From: Camarhynchus parvulus
Taxonomy: Eukaryota > Chordata > Aves > Passeriformes > Thraupidae
Assembly: GCF_901933205.1 (NCBI RefSeq)
Contig: NC_044581.1
Coordinates: 12,528,501-12,592,500, forward strand
Length of the DNA stretch: 64,000 nt
Direction of reading: 5' to 3'
The notes below the pieces were generated by a model. That model saw only the letters and a program-made list of their open reading frames with translations. It was not told where the DNA came from and did no database searches. The translations under genes were made by a program, and so were the position numbers. This document shows positions 48,941 through 62,046 of this stretch, piece after piece. Each line of letters starts with the position of its first letter. Positions within the stretch are counted from its first letter, which is position 1.

Positions 48941-51900
48941 GTAAGGCATCCTCCGCCGGCCCCCGCCGCCGCCGCCCGGCCCCGGGCAGCCGCCGCCGCC
49001 TCCGCCGCCGCGACGCGGCCAATCAGGGCCGGGGCCCGGCTTGGCGGGGATTGCGAATCCCCCCCCGGTACGGGCTGGTGGTGGCGGATACCCCCCCGGA
49101 ACCGACGGCGTGTCCCAGAGCGGGGCATCCGCCCGGCCGCCGTCCGTTCCGGGGCTGTGTGGGTACCGCGGTGCCGACCGAGACTCGCCGGCGACACGTG
49201 TCGCGATAATTGATGAAAGAAGCCGGTGGCATCGTTGAGGCGGGGAGGGAGGAAAGTTTCGCGGTGATGCTCGGGTGCGGTGGCGCATCGGCGGACCGAG
49301 GAAGGGAGGAATGAGCTCACTCGTGTTTTAGCCAGTTAGCCCGAAATTAATGTTCCTTTATGATTGGGAATAGTAGCGCCGTCTGTTTGCTCCTTCTGTC
49401 CAATGCGCGTAAGGGTGGTGAAAGAAGGAGAGAATTAAACCCGATTTGATAGATAGGGGTTAAGAATTTGCTTGGGCTTGAAGAAACAATGGCCAAATTT
49501 AGTAACGGCTTTATGAGTAAAGGTTAGACATTAAACTATGCGTATTCTTCTCCGTGCCCAACGAAGCGGCGTTTAAAATCTCCTGTTTACCTCCGTAAGA
49601 AAACAGCTGCTGGAGAAACGTAAAGGGAGGGCCGGGACCAGCCCCGCGCCGTACTGCACGCATTGCCAGCTTTTTGACTTTTAAGTGAATGGGTGCGAGA
49701 GAGAAAGCGGGATTCCCGAAGCCTTTCGCTCCCAGCCACGAGGAGGTTAGCTGATGTTGGGGAAGGTTTTATTGTCCTCTGCACAAAGCAGAAGTCGCGA
49801 ACTCAGTGGACCCGAGGCTTTGTTGTAGAAGCACAATAGGATCAGAACTTTGGATGCACAGAAGATGAAACAAAAAGTCCAAAGCTTTTGTAATTAAATA
49901 ACTCGTAAGTGAACAAAATTAGCGTGCAGTTAATCGACCCGCTAAAGAACAAATTGAAACCCCATGCAGGACCATTTAATATTATTTGTGAAATATCCAT
50001 TATATAATAGATGATCACAGTGTAAGTTGTATGTGCTTCAAATGTTTATCAAGTTTTTGTAAAGTCGGTTCTTCATCTTTGTACAGCCCCCTTAACAATT
50101 TTTCCCCAAACTAAGAGCACCTTTTAGCATTGTGCTGTGGGGCAGGTTTGCAGCGTGGCATTGTGACCCTCCGCAATCCCGGACAATCTGCTAAAGGAGC
50201 TGCTTCAGTAATTGGTAGATGAATGTTTCAGTCTCTGGCCAGAAGAAAGGGCAAAGATAGAGCTATTTCTAGGGGATGCTCTGAAATACATTGTTTGAAA
50301 CTAAAAGAATCGCAGTTTGAGAACAGTGGAGCAGGCCTTGGGTCATGACTTCTCTCAGATGAGGGGATCACATTTAGTGGCCAGGCCTCTGGAGTTTAAA
50401 ATATTTTCCTGTGCTAAAGTGTCACATTGAACATTCAGGAAATAGTTCTATGCCAGTGCAAACAGTGTTTGCTCTAGAAGCTCAGTTAGTAAGCCTTGAC
50501 ATCTTGTGACATACAATGTTAGATATTTACCATTTATTACTCTTTTGTTTTCTTCCTCATTGCTTTTAGGCTGCAATAGCTCTTGCAAGTGGTTGATACT
50601 TTATAATGAAATTTTGACTCTAATTCTGATATAGAACTAATCACTATTTACATGATCACTTTTTATGAATTAAAGTAGGTAGCTTACTGGCAAGTCATAG
50701 CTGAGAAACATTATCCCTGTAAAGCAGAAAAATCTAGAAGGTCTTTGCAACAGTGAGCTGGGTGAAGCCCAGTTTTTAAAGATTCTAAATATTTCTGAGG
50801 TCTCTAGGCACAAAAAAATGTTTCCAGCTTCAGCAAAAACTGGATGTAAATTACAGGTCTTAGTTTGAGCTGCCTAACGGGGAGTCTAAGAATGAGCTGA
50901 ATCTGGGTGAAATTCTGGATAATAGGAGGCAGCTCATATGTGCATGTAGGATAAAGAAATTCTTCATTTCTTTCTATTCACCCATATCTTCTGCTTGTAA
51001 AAAGTCCGTTGTATACATTTTGTGGTCTAGGGAGCTGGCAACCCAGTAGATTGCCACAGTACACGTTTCCATGGAAATAATTGAGATGTAATAAATAAAG
51101 GCACTCTGAGGTCATAGGTTTCCCAATTCAGCTGAGAAGAAAACAAGCATAAATTACGTGGATATATGTGTGGCATTTAGGAGTTAAAATAATTTAACAT
51201 TTTTCTCTTTTCCATCTTTTATTTCACTTTGTATAGCAGCTTAGCTATTTATTAACCACTACGAAATTTGTGTATCCTTTTTCATTCAGAAAGATTATGC
51301 ACTAAAATAGGATCAGTCTGTGCCTGTGATGAAAGGGATTATTCTGCATGCAAAAAGCAAGTTGCCTGCTCTTAAAGTGGGAGCAATGCTGACTTTAAAG
51401 AAGTGATTGACTTTGACAGAAGTATCGAATGTTGACAAGTCTTAGATGCGCGTTATTGCAAATGAAGTGATAGCAAACCCAAAGTGGATGCCAGCACAGC
51501 TGCAGGTCAGGTGGCCCCTGTGCTGTATTATGAGGTCTCAGGTTCAGCCTGGCAGAAACTTACAGTAATTCCTGCAGCTGTAACTCCAGCAGTAGCCCTG
51601 GGCTTCCCCCTGACATGGGATTTATGATTTGCAATACAATTCACTGATTTGTTTTGACCATTAGTTTGTGCAAACTTGAAGATACTAACCTTCTAGCTGG
51701 TAGTTGGGGACAATGCTGGCCTAAAGGAAGGTGGTCTCACATCAGTGAGAATGGAATAAAAGTGTGAGTATTGAGTCTCTGATGGTTTACAAAATAAACA
51801 CTTAGGGGACAGTGTGGTGGTAGCAATGATGAAGTAAAATACCTTCTGAAGCTTGACTTCACATCACAGATGAAGCCCATGAAAGTAATTTTCCTCAGCA

Positions 51901-54900
51901 CAGACTCTTGCCCTGTTGCCAGTAACCTCAACTGCTGAGAGCTTTTTCAGTTCTCTGTAAGGAAGAGTTATACCTTGCTCAGTGTTGTTAAAACCACGTG
52001 GACCTGAACCCCAGAACATAACGCAGCTGTCAATATCAAAGCACTCTGTCTTGTCCCCCAATACAGCTGATATTAACACCGGTGTCCTTAAAGGTTTGTT
52101 TGGTGCTGGTTGCTGCAGGGAGTGGGGGGCACCCAGTCCACGTAGGGGGCTGAGCAGGGCAGGTCTTCCTTCCTGCCCTTGGTCAAACTGCAGCTTCCCG
52201 TGCTTGGAGGTGGTTCTGGACGGTGCCGTGCTGGGATGTGGGTAACAGCAACCCGTGGATTTCCAGTCCCATGTAATGGTAATTGAGGCATTACTGGACT
52301 GCTCTTTGTGGGACTGGGCTCACATTGGCACAAGGTTTTAAGCATCAGATGCACTTCGGCTGCTGAATTTGACAGTGCTGCAAATTGCTGTCAGCTTGCG
52401 GGGATATTCTGTGCATAAACGTGCTAGTTGGTAATCAAACTGTTTTGCAAAAGAATGCACTAATTAACTCTAGATTTGTTATCCTACTTGAAGTTGCAGA
52501 ATTGCTGTCATATTTTTTTGCTTTCTGTTGGCAAAAAATGCTGATAGAAACTTTTGATTCACACCCTACCTGCCTCATTTGTGTCAGTCAAGAAGAGAAA
52601 AGGGGGGTTGCTCATTACTTCGTTATCTGCAAAGTAAATAAAAATACTTCAACCATTTGCTGAGTTCCAATTAGTTGATTGCTATGAATGATCTTCTTTA
52701 AAGGAATGCTGTTTTACCTATCTGCTCATACAAAGGTTTGATTTTGAATGTCTTGTGAAAAGGATTCTCTTTGTCTTGATTGATGTCAAGAATAAAAGCA
52801 TGATGGTAATATCCCTTTGAAAGCTATTGTATTGTCAGCTCTGGCTGACAGCAGGAGGCCCTCCTAGTGCTATAGATTAGCGCTGTGAAAACACTGACAT
52901 TTTCTTTGTTATATTGCTGTTGTTCTGCTTGCAAAGTCAATTATACAATGTTGGAGCTCAGTTACAGAGTTGACTGTGGAAGTAACAATGTCTTTCATAC
53001 TTGTCTTAAAGATATAATTTTCCTTTTTTCCCAGTTGATAAAGAAGAACCTGAAGGTACTGGAACAGTACATTCTACAAATTAAATTTTGACAAGTATAA
53101 TCATAATTGCCAAATACAAGAGACTTGTGCGATTATCCTTTAATTTTACAGTTCATTCAAGTTTCGGTGGAATTTTATTGATACAGTGAAAGCAGCAGCT
53201 AAAATTGATAAAACTCATATCAAATAAGATTACGCTCTTGATTGTTCTTTATCAAGTGTAGCTTTTGGGGGATTAGGAATAATTGGAGATGTTGGTGTTT
53301 CATTGTGGGGCTGGTGCCCTGAGAGTGTTTGAATCCGTGCAGTATTCTGAGCACTGCCTTCAGGGATTAGCCTGCAGTTTTTAATTTTTGCCTGTGTATT
53401 TTGCTACAAGCCTAACAGCGTTCTCCTCTGAACTCCACAAGTCCCATTTTCCTGCCTCTCTCTCCCTCTGGTATGCTCTCCTGGACGGGATCTGGGTGGT
53501 ATTTAACTGGTTTTACTGATTGAAACTCCTGCCTGTGTGCAAACACCTTTTAATTGCGGCCTGTTCCCATTGGTCTCAGTGAATATAACGAATAAACATG
53601 GCCAAAAATTGAAAAGAGTGGGAAAGGTAGCACAAAACATTTAAATATAAATGGGAAGAAAATAGAAATCTCATATTTTTAGTGATGCTATGTCTAAAGC
53701 CATTGAAGAAGAACAACTACCATTGTACAGCTCTTGGAGAATTCTTCCTATGTTTTTCTTCAAAAATATTTGTGTACAATCAGTGCAAGTTAAAGAACAT
53801 CATTCACTACTGAATTGCTTCAGATGACACATGCGAAAAAAAAATCAGAGATGTCTTGTAGGATGTTAATTGTAGGATTTCTAAATTACTATTATAAACT
53901 AATAGAGTAACAAAAGATGCTACAGTTACCAGTAATTTGTCAGGATTTATTTTGTTTTTCTTCAATAATTGAAAATTAATGTCTTGAAGTGAAAGCAGAT
54001 GTTCATGCCATCCTCTGAATTGGATATAAAAATGATGTTTTCTAGATGTGTTAAGCTTGTGTAAATACAGATTTTCTTATCATAGATGTGGCTTTGGCTT
54101 GGTTCTATCTATTGTTTGGTGCCAAATTAACTTTTAGGTTAAACATGGGTACGTGGTTTAAGCTTCGTTAAATTAACTGAGTACTTGAGGTAGTACCCAC
54201 TGATCAATTACTACAGTAAACATTTTAAAACCCTACCTCACCTGCTGGCTTTGTGAATGATGAGACTTTCTCACACTGTAGAATTAATATTTACTTCTCT
54301 TTGATAGGTGCACTTGTAATTGTTTACTTGGCTATTTTTATTGAATTGGTTAATTTTTATATTGCTTTCCAATTCCAATTTGTGAAATCAGTTTTAGATT
54401 ATTTGAAAAATGCAAACCACTATTTTTGGAAAAAGAAATAATCTCTTGGTTTCATGCATCATATGTATTATAACATTCTCTTACACAAAAGATTATTAAT
54501 TACCCACAATAATTGAACTGTCTTATAAAATGCCTATATCAGATCCGCATCACTCCATCAATGTCCTCCGCAACTGCCTCTGAAAAAGCATGGCTATTAT
54601 ATTCCCTTGTATCCTAGCAAATGTGCTGGAGAAATTAAATAGTAGTCATATAAAACCTATTAGAGACTCCTGCTAAATCTTGACTGACAAATGGTGGTGG
54701 AGGGGAGGGCCTGGCTTTGGTGCATGCATTGGTGGACACGGATTCAGCGAGTGCAGGTGGGAGCTGGAGCCAAGTAAGGACCAGCTCTGAGCTCTGTGTG
54801 CCTTTATTCCACGTTTTAGAGCCCAGAAGTCGATTCTCATGCATTTTCTTTCCTGATGTCCATTAGTAATTGGAGTTTAGTTGCTGGTTCCTTTTTCTCT

Positions 54901-57900
54901 TAGACAAATAAGGTGATGGGAGTTTTAAGTACTACATCTTGACAACACGTAGATGTACATATATGTGCATTAGTGAATTATGGTGGCTTGTTGGAGTCAC
55001 ATTATTCTGGGGAGTAGAAGGATGTGCAGGGACTAAATGGTCTCTTGTGACATTTCCAGCTACAGAAGTCTCAGGCTTTGACCTCTTCCAATGGCTTGTT
55101 TTCAAAAATGTTAACAAAGGGACCTGATGGTGTTGGGAACTGGGTGCTGCCATTTGGAACAGGCTCACAGATCTCCCTGTGGTGCTGTGGGTTGGTGGAT
55201 GGTGTTCGCTTTCCACAGAATGACTTGCTTCAGGTAGCACTGCAATGCCCATCTGAATCTAGCCATAAGTACCTTCATTATATTGTTTGCACTTGCTTAG
55301 AAAGAAAACCTTTTCCTTTCTAGCCACAGATTAGGCAACAGAAAGACCAATTTGTAGAGCTTGTAAATGCCACTTGTTAATCATATGCAGTATAATTATT
55401 AATTTTTTCTCTCTTCCCCCTTGGATGTATTAAGTCAACTTTTTAGCTTTTTTATGTAATTGAAATTTGCCCTTTTGTTACCTGGGCATGAATTATTTTT
55501 GAAATGTTGTCATTACCCACCCTGCTGTGAGGTTTAGCTCTTCTGTTCATCCTAATTAAATAAAACATACTGTTGTTTGCCGGTCTCGTGTTGAACTGAA
55601 TTACCTGCCTGAAGGCTCGCTGGTGTCGGGCTTGCTTCTTGTTGCAGCAGCAGCAGCCGTTGACTAACACATTTACTTTTAGATTTTCATTTCAAAGGGC
55701 TCAGTTTGTGCAGTGTGACAGGTGAATGGTGAATGCTTTACAGGACTTTCAAGAGCTGAACAAACAGCAAAGGACTTATTGCTACTGCAGCCGCGTGGCA
55801 AGTACAAATGTAAGGCAGCCTTTGTGGCAGAGAAGTGTTTCCTTTGCTGCATAGAGGCCACTCAGGAGACCTGAAGGGCTCACTTGGGTATGCTGGGGGT
55901 GAAATAATCTCAGTCATGATCTCATTTAAACCCACCCTACCTGTGTGTTCTCCTGGGCAATTTCTAGTAGGGTTGATCTCGTGTCTCTTTGTAGCATCAC
56001 CTGCAGTCATGCTCTCCTCGAGTCTGGCACTGATAACGAAGGCTGCTTCAGAAGTGTAACAGTTGGAGTTTCTTTACACAGAAGTTATTTCTAGTTGATA
56101 TTAGAGAACGTAAACAATGCATTCAGGTTTGAAAGCAAAGCAGAGGGAAAGATCCCTGCTTGTAGAGAAACAGTTTGTTTAAGCCTCTGATAGCACTGCA
56201 GAAAATGCATTGCTCACAAGTGAAATCCTGCTATGAGTAAAAGTACAAGAATTAACAAGTCGCTGTACTCCGGTCTCTGTTGGCTCCTGCTAGGCTCTGG
56301 AGGTTTGGTCAAATGTGGCCTAATTCTGCTTTCCAAATATTAAAAAAAATTACACAGAGGGCAAAAAGACAAGTTCTTAATATGCATATCCTGGGAAAAT
56401 CCTAAACCAGTATTTTTACCCCCTCCAGTCCCAAGGCTAATCAAAATTCCTTTGTTTCCACATCTACCATTAAAATATATGCCTCCCTTGGTTGCCTGCT
56501 GACTGTACAAGTTTAACCACTCAATCGATTGGACTCACAAAAGCTGCTACTGGCTTTAGGTAGTATTTGCCCACAGGTAATTTAGAGATTGGGGTGAGGA
56601 TCTAGACACCCTTCACCAGGTGCTTAATTTGCAGCTCTTTTAATTTCTTGATGATCCTCACCTGGCTGAGATGAGGTTTGTCTGGGTTATTACTGGGGCA
56701 GGTTAGCCAAGCATCCACCTGCTGATTGCTGGAACTTGCTTCACCTGGTGGGCAGCTGACTATAATGAGGATAAGAAGTCTGTTAGTGAAGACAGACTTG
56801 CCGTGTGCTTTAAAAAGGGAGTGGTGCAATGTAGAGGTGAAGTGTTTTGCTGAGTATGTGGCTGGTTTTGCAGTCTTTAGTGTGAGTACATTAATTTTTT
56901 TCCCCCCTTTGATTGCAACTGAGTCTGGGTTGTATGTTTAAGTGTAAGTCTAAGCTCTCTGGGTAGCTCTGTTAATTGAGGTTTGTGTTGGAAGACTGAG
57001 TAGGCTATCAGCTGTAGGGTGAAGGCTCTCTCTTGATTTTGTGGTAGTGTTTCTTACAGGTCTTAGTGGGGGTTGGATTTTAGTCTCATTCCTTACACTG
57101 CAATTGAAAGAGCAGGAGCAGCGCAAAAAGATTTGATGAAAATGGTCATTCAGGATCTAATGCTGGAGAGAGTGTCTCCTGCTCCTGCTGCTGACACTGA
57201 GATTGCTGCTGGGAGGATTTCCAGGGGAGCACTGGGAAGGTTCAGGGTGCAGAAGATGCAGCAGGGCTGTGGGAGCTCCTAGATGGCACTGGGGAAACCC
57301 AAGAGACCTGGGTTGTGTTTAACATCTGTCACTATAAGCAGGTACAGATTTACATGAGAGACAGTGACTGTGATTCTGCATTCTTTCAATTTCATGTCTA
57401 AAAAAATGGAAAACTAAAAGGAGGTGGAGAAAAAAACATGGTAGCAAGGCTAAACTTCATACTTTGGGAAGTGGAGATGCTAAACAGAGAAATAAAATGG
57501 GGAAGTGGGAAATAAAAGTGGGAAATCTGTTGCTGCAATTTGAGTATAGAGGGTGCTTGATGATTAGGTGCATAGCTTTGGCACGGAGGTTGGCTTACCT
57601 GGAGCTGTAGCTATATTATTTTTAATTTTAAATTGGAAGACTGAGGGAAGGAACAGATTTGAAAAGTTGACTCTAGCTCCATGGAAAAGTGTGTAATTAT
57701 GCATAAGCAGAAAAAAAACCCACTAGACATGCAAATGATCCAAACAAAATAGTTTTTCTGCTCTTACTAGACAGTGACAGTGCTTTCCTGCTTTGCTGCA
57801 TTTGTTGTGCTATCTAGTTATTTTCTGTTTAATATAGAGACATTTGAGGACAAGTGTGATTGCAGTCATCAGTTCTTGGTGTTTCAACTATTTTAGGATC

Positions 57901-58080
57901 ATGGCAGTATCTGAACTTGGCCTGTGAGGACTTGCAATTGTTCAGGGTTTTGTACAGAAGGGGAGATCAGGTTGGTAACTGGAAAAAGTAGGCTTTCAAC
58001 ACTTACTGTGTGACTATACACAAATACATACAGTAAATGATGTGTGCTCATGTGTGAATGAAAGAGAAAGCTTAGAGGAA

Positions 58081-58130
58081 TAGGTAATATCTTTTGTTGG
58101 GCCAACTAAAATGGTTGCAAAATGCAAGGG
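58081..58130 (+). mobile_element. Possible remnant of an ancient amniote repeat
   Basis: ATATCTTTTGTTGGGCCAAC, followed by taaaatggttgc, resembles a motif (atatcttttattggaccaac) I recall from old dispersed repeats in reptile and bird genomes. The match is short and from memory, and no flanking element body is recognised, so the family is not named. Confidence 0.25.
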
Positions 58131-60132
58131 GGTTTTTCTGATGTACCCTGCCTGCTGTGCTGAAAAAACCAGCAGCATTCTGGCTATTTTACTTGACAGG
58201 TAAATGTAGCTTTGTTTTAATTTACTTATTCAAGCTATTACTCAGATTTCTGTAGCTTCATTAGATTACTCACAGGAGTAAAGAGATACTGGATTACATA
58301 GTAATGCCAAGCTTGTGTATTATTTATTGCTGAATTCTGTGGATGCATTTTGGTTGGATAATTTGCTCATGGCCTCCTTTATTTCTAGGAAAATGGCATG
58401 CCTTGCCCTTTGTAATTTCTTTGCTTTTACTGACCAGACTGTTCCCCCAGAGGGCATGTGGGATGTGGCAGAGTACTGAAAATATCAGGGTGGGGAAGTA
58501 GAGAAGGAGGGCTGTGTGTGACTTGCACCTTATTTATGTTTATACTAGAATTGTGTAGAAAAAATGGTGTGTTTCTGGCAGGGATACTTTGTGGGGAATG
58601 TAGTAGGCAACTCTGGCTGCCAAAGTTGTTGCTTCAAAGATTTTTTCTTTTTTTAAAAGATGAAGTACTTTGGTCTGATTCTGAGCATACTTGAAGAGTA
58701 TGGTACAATGCATTATGAGCTGTTTTAAAATGAAACTCTGAGTGTTTGTCTTTGGCTCTTGAGTCTTGCCCAATGCTTGTATATGAGTCCATTGACCTGA
58801 TTCCTATAATTTCAAGGGTGTTTTTTTCCTGCTTGATAACAGATAAGTGATATTTGTTTGAGAACTCCAATTTGATTTATTTTGATTACTATTTTTGGTC
58901 TCAAACACTTAACAGAGAGCTTCTTTTTTCATTCTTCTCAATGAGAGTAAATTCAGAAATAAGCCTGTACATAAAGGTGAGGGTCTGAAAACCCCCACCC
59001 CCGAGAGCTGCTTGGCAGAGGCGTGGTGTGCCTGGCTGCAGTGCCCCGAGGGTGCTGTGGAGGGGGAGCTGCCGGCCCTGCCTGCAGAGCTGCCAGGCTG
59101 CACTGCTGGGTGTCCCTGGCTGCAGCACGAGCTGCTGCTCAGGGGCCTGGGGGCACAAACCCCCTGCAGTTGGCAGAAGGATGCTGTGTTGGTGGTGGGG
59201 CTGTTGGTGTTATGCAGGCAGATTGCTCACAAATGGGGTTTGCTGGCTGCTCTGACATGCGCCAGGAATTCTCCCAAAGACAAAATGCATATTTTCGTAA
59301 AGAGGTATCCAAGTTATGATTTTCCCCCTTGCCAGTGGGTCTGTATTCAAAACGTGGCTCCAAAGAAAGTGCATAGAAAAATGAGCTTTTAATTTGTCAC
59401 CTGCTGCTGTACCACCCTGTCCTCCTTGAGATGCCAAGTAGTAAATGAGGTTTTTGTATCCCCACACATGGCCATTCAAGAAATGTTGTCTCTGTTGTAG
59501 CAGTCAGTGGCACAGCTGAAGACATCAGACTAGTGGCTTAAACCCTGCTGCTGTCTGATTGGCATGAGCAAAGCCAATGTGGGGCAAAACTTGAGCAAAC
59601 AAAAAGGCAGGTAGAGAATTTGCTGTCTTCAGTGGCTCCAGAGCAGGGGCTGCTAAAACCTTTCTGTCCCACAATGTTAAGGTGAAAGGAAGCAAAATTG
59701 CTTGTTTATGCTGTCCCTCAGAGGGCCTTTGGAAAACTCCGTTCAAAGGAGCCTTAGAAAATGCAATATTGTTTCTGCAGGTCTTATTTGGGAGAATAGT
59801 GTCTTGCCTGGCTGCGTGTGCTCTCTTCCACCCTGCCTGTTTGTCCAAGCACTGGGGGTGGTGCACATGCCAGCTGTAAATTCTTGTCTCCTAGCAAACC
59901 TCAAACCACCCAATAAAAACATTGCTTGAGGTAGCCACCAAGAACTTGATTTTTAATTTATGCACAGATGATGATGGTTTCAAGGGAAAATAGCCCAACT
60001 ATGGAACAGGCAGGCAAATGGCCATGATGATTCCTACATATCTGTAGCCTAAGAAAATGTCAGTGAAGTCCCTCTAGCAGCTTTGTTTCCCTTCCTATAG
60101 CATCTGTCCCACTGTGGAGCTTGCGAAGCTTG

Positions 60133-60190
60133 AGGATTTCCTCAGGTTGCGGCCTGAGTAGGATTTCCTCCCCAGGTTGCAGCCTCTGTA
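60133..60190. repeat. Imperfect tandem duplication, about 29 bp
   Basis: AGGATTTCCTC then AGGTTGCGGCCT at 60133-60159 is repeated as AGGATTTCCTC-CCC-AGGTTGCAGCCT at 60160-60185. Apart from the CCC insertion and one substitution the shared segments are the same. Confidence 0.8.
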
Positions 60191-62011
60191 CTTGTTTTTC
60201 CTCCTTTGAATCTTTGCTGGTTTAGCTCCTTGCAGCTGGGGAGAACATGGCCACAACCCTGGAGGTGCCTTCAGGGAAGGAAAATGGCAGTGGAGGATGG
60301 GGCAGGGTGGGCCTGCCTGCTGGGTAGTGAGCCCAGAGTCCAGCCTCCGCCACTGCTCAGCCCATGGTGGGAGCTGCTGAGGCCCTGGCAGGGAGGGGAG
60401 ATGGTAATCCTGCTCCTTTGAGAGGCTGAAGGCAGTTGGCCCCTTTATTAGAGGGAATTTATCTGCTTCTCTGTCCTTCTTACTATCTGTTGCTGGCTTG
60501 ACTTGATTTTCTTTTATTGGTGCATCCCAACAAATTTGGTTTTTTTCTGAAGATTTTCTTGATTTGATGTTGCCATGTTGGAAAACCACACACCAGCCCC
60601 TGGATTAAATACAGTCTGCAAATTGGCATATGTTAAACACACTGCTCTGAAAGGGAGCATGGTTGGTTTGAGGAGCTCTGGAAGGGAACCCTGGTTGGTT
60701 TGAGGCTGCCATTACCTTTACACTCAGCCTGTGGAACTGCTTTTTGCCTCTTGGCTGCCTGTGCCCATTGCTGCTCCAGGTGAGGGCAGATCTGATGGGG
60801 TTCATTCTCCTTCTCTTTCTGGATCCTTGTCCTGCTTCCTTCAGAGCTGATTTGACCTACCAGCCCCCCATAAAAGTCACCCTGTAGCTCTCTGCTGGCC
60901 AAGCACAGGTCTGGGGTGTATTAGGACAGGGCAAGACTCCTTATCAGGATCTGAGTTCCACTTTGGGTCAAGCCTTTGTGGAAGGAGCCTCAGCTGGGGA
61001 GGCTGACCCATGGCCCCTTGTGTAGGAAGTGGGGGTGCACGTGTATCTGCAGGGGGCTGATAGGGCAGGTTCTGAGCCCCCTGAGACTGTGCCCAGCAAT
61101 GATGGCCACTGAAGCAAGTGCTCAAATCCATAGTGAAGCACAGCCTGAAGAAGTTCCCTGGAAGTGATGAAGAGTAGACTCACGTTGTCCAAGTGCTTGG
61201 TGCTCTCTGCCATTCCTGGCACAATGATATGTCCCAGCAGAGGTGTGAGCTGTGCTTGGTGCTGTGCCCCTGCAGTGGCTGGATGCTGCTCCTCATCCCT
61301 CTCTGGATGGGGGCCCAGGCAGGCAGGCAGCTGTGCCATGAAAGGAATGCAAAGCAGAGGAGGGCAGGGACAAGGCACCCGGACCAGGGTTCAGCCAGCA
61401 CCTTTCACTGCTCCTGTGCTGGGGAATGGCTGGCAGCAGCCTTGTGTGAGGCAGCATTGCTGGGGAACAATTTTCTTCTCTATTCTAACATAGAAATAAT
61501 GCCACTAAGAAATTAGGTTATGTATCTCAAGGGAAAGGGAGACTTGTTATTCTGCTTTTAGCTTGCACCATAGATTGTGTCACCATGGGGCCTGCACCAC
61601 CAAGTGGGTGCTTGTGCTAATCCTGGCACTTAAGTGCCAGACAGTTCTTTGTCAGAGGCTGGTCTGTCTCCTGTGCTTGGGTGACAGGAGATATTGTGGT
61701 AAATTCCAGCTCTTTTGGCTACTTTATAGCCTGTTTTCTTAGGGGTGAATTTTGACTATGGTTGACTGAAATGGCACCATGTCCCATGAATGTCCTGCCC
61801 GGGCTAGCTCATGTTCCTGGGCTTATAATGTCACAGTGGCTTTGTGGAGGACAAAGCCTCTGCTGCCCAAAGCATGTGGTGTCCTTGGGCCCACGAAGCT
61901 GGTGGCCAGCCTGGCCTCTCTAGTTGCAGCAGTGCCTTGTGCTTGTTTGTGTTCTTACTGGGATAATTTCTGATGCAGCAAATTTTGATGGCTTTCCCTG
62001 TTAGGAAGGAT

Positions 62012-62046
62012 CCCCCCTCCCCCTACCTTCCTCCCCCCTTCCCCCC
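62012..62046 (-). other. Potential G-quadruplex on the minus strand
   Basis: The + strand has C runs of 6, 5, 6 and 6 (62012-62017, 62019-62023, 62033-62038, 62041-62046) separated by loops of 1, 9 and 2 bases. The minus strand therefore carries four G runs of five or more, a strong quadruplex pattern. Within ZNF423 intron 1 it would be on the template strand; the transcript itself would be C-rich. Confidence 0.75.

Larger units (their letters stand above)
47300..49320. promoter_or_regulatory. ZNF423: ZNF423 CpG-island promoter region
   Basis: CpG-dense sequence surrounds the first coding exon on both sides. A TATA-like CATAAAAAAGG occurs at 48113-48123, about 780 bp before the start codon; whether it is used cannot be told. 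The immediate leader (about 48790-48897) is purine-rich, with GGAGGAGGAGGA-type repeats. No ATG occurs on the + strand between 47935 and the start at 48901, so a leader beginning in the last 960 bp would have no upstream AUG. A minus-strand donor at 47950 suggests bidirectional initiation. The exact start site cannot be set from sequence alone. Confidence 0.75.

Noticed and set aside
48687..48944. Overlapping upstream open frame ahead of the ZNF423 start
   Set aside because: Its first codon is GTG, not ATG, so it is not a credible upstream open frame in a vertebrate leader.
48394..49320. Minus-strand open frame of 308 codons over ZNF423 exon 1
   Set aside because: It is the shadow of a GC-rich island and homopolymers; it contains poly-Lys and poly-Phe from the A and T runs and no domain.
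57698..57720. ATG-CAT-AAG-CAG as the alternative ZNF423 first exon (MHKKR)
   Set aside because: It reads MHKQKK, with no donor in the right place and no CpG or promoter context.
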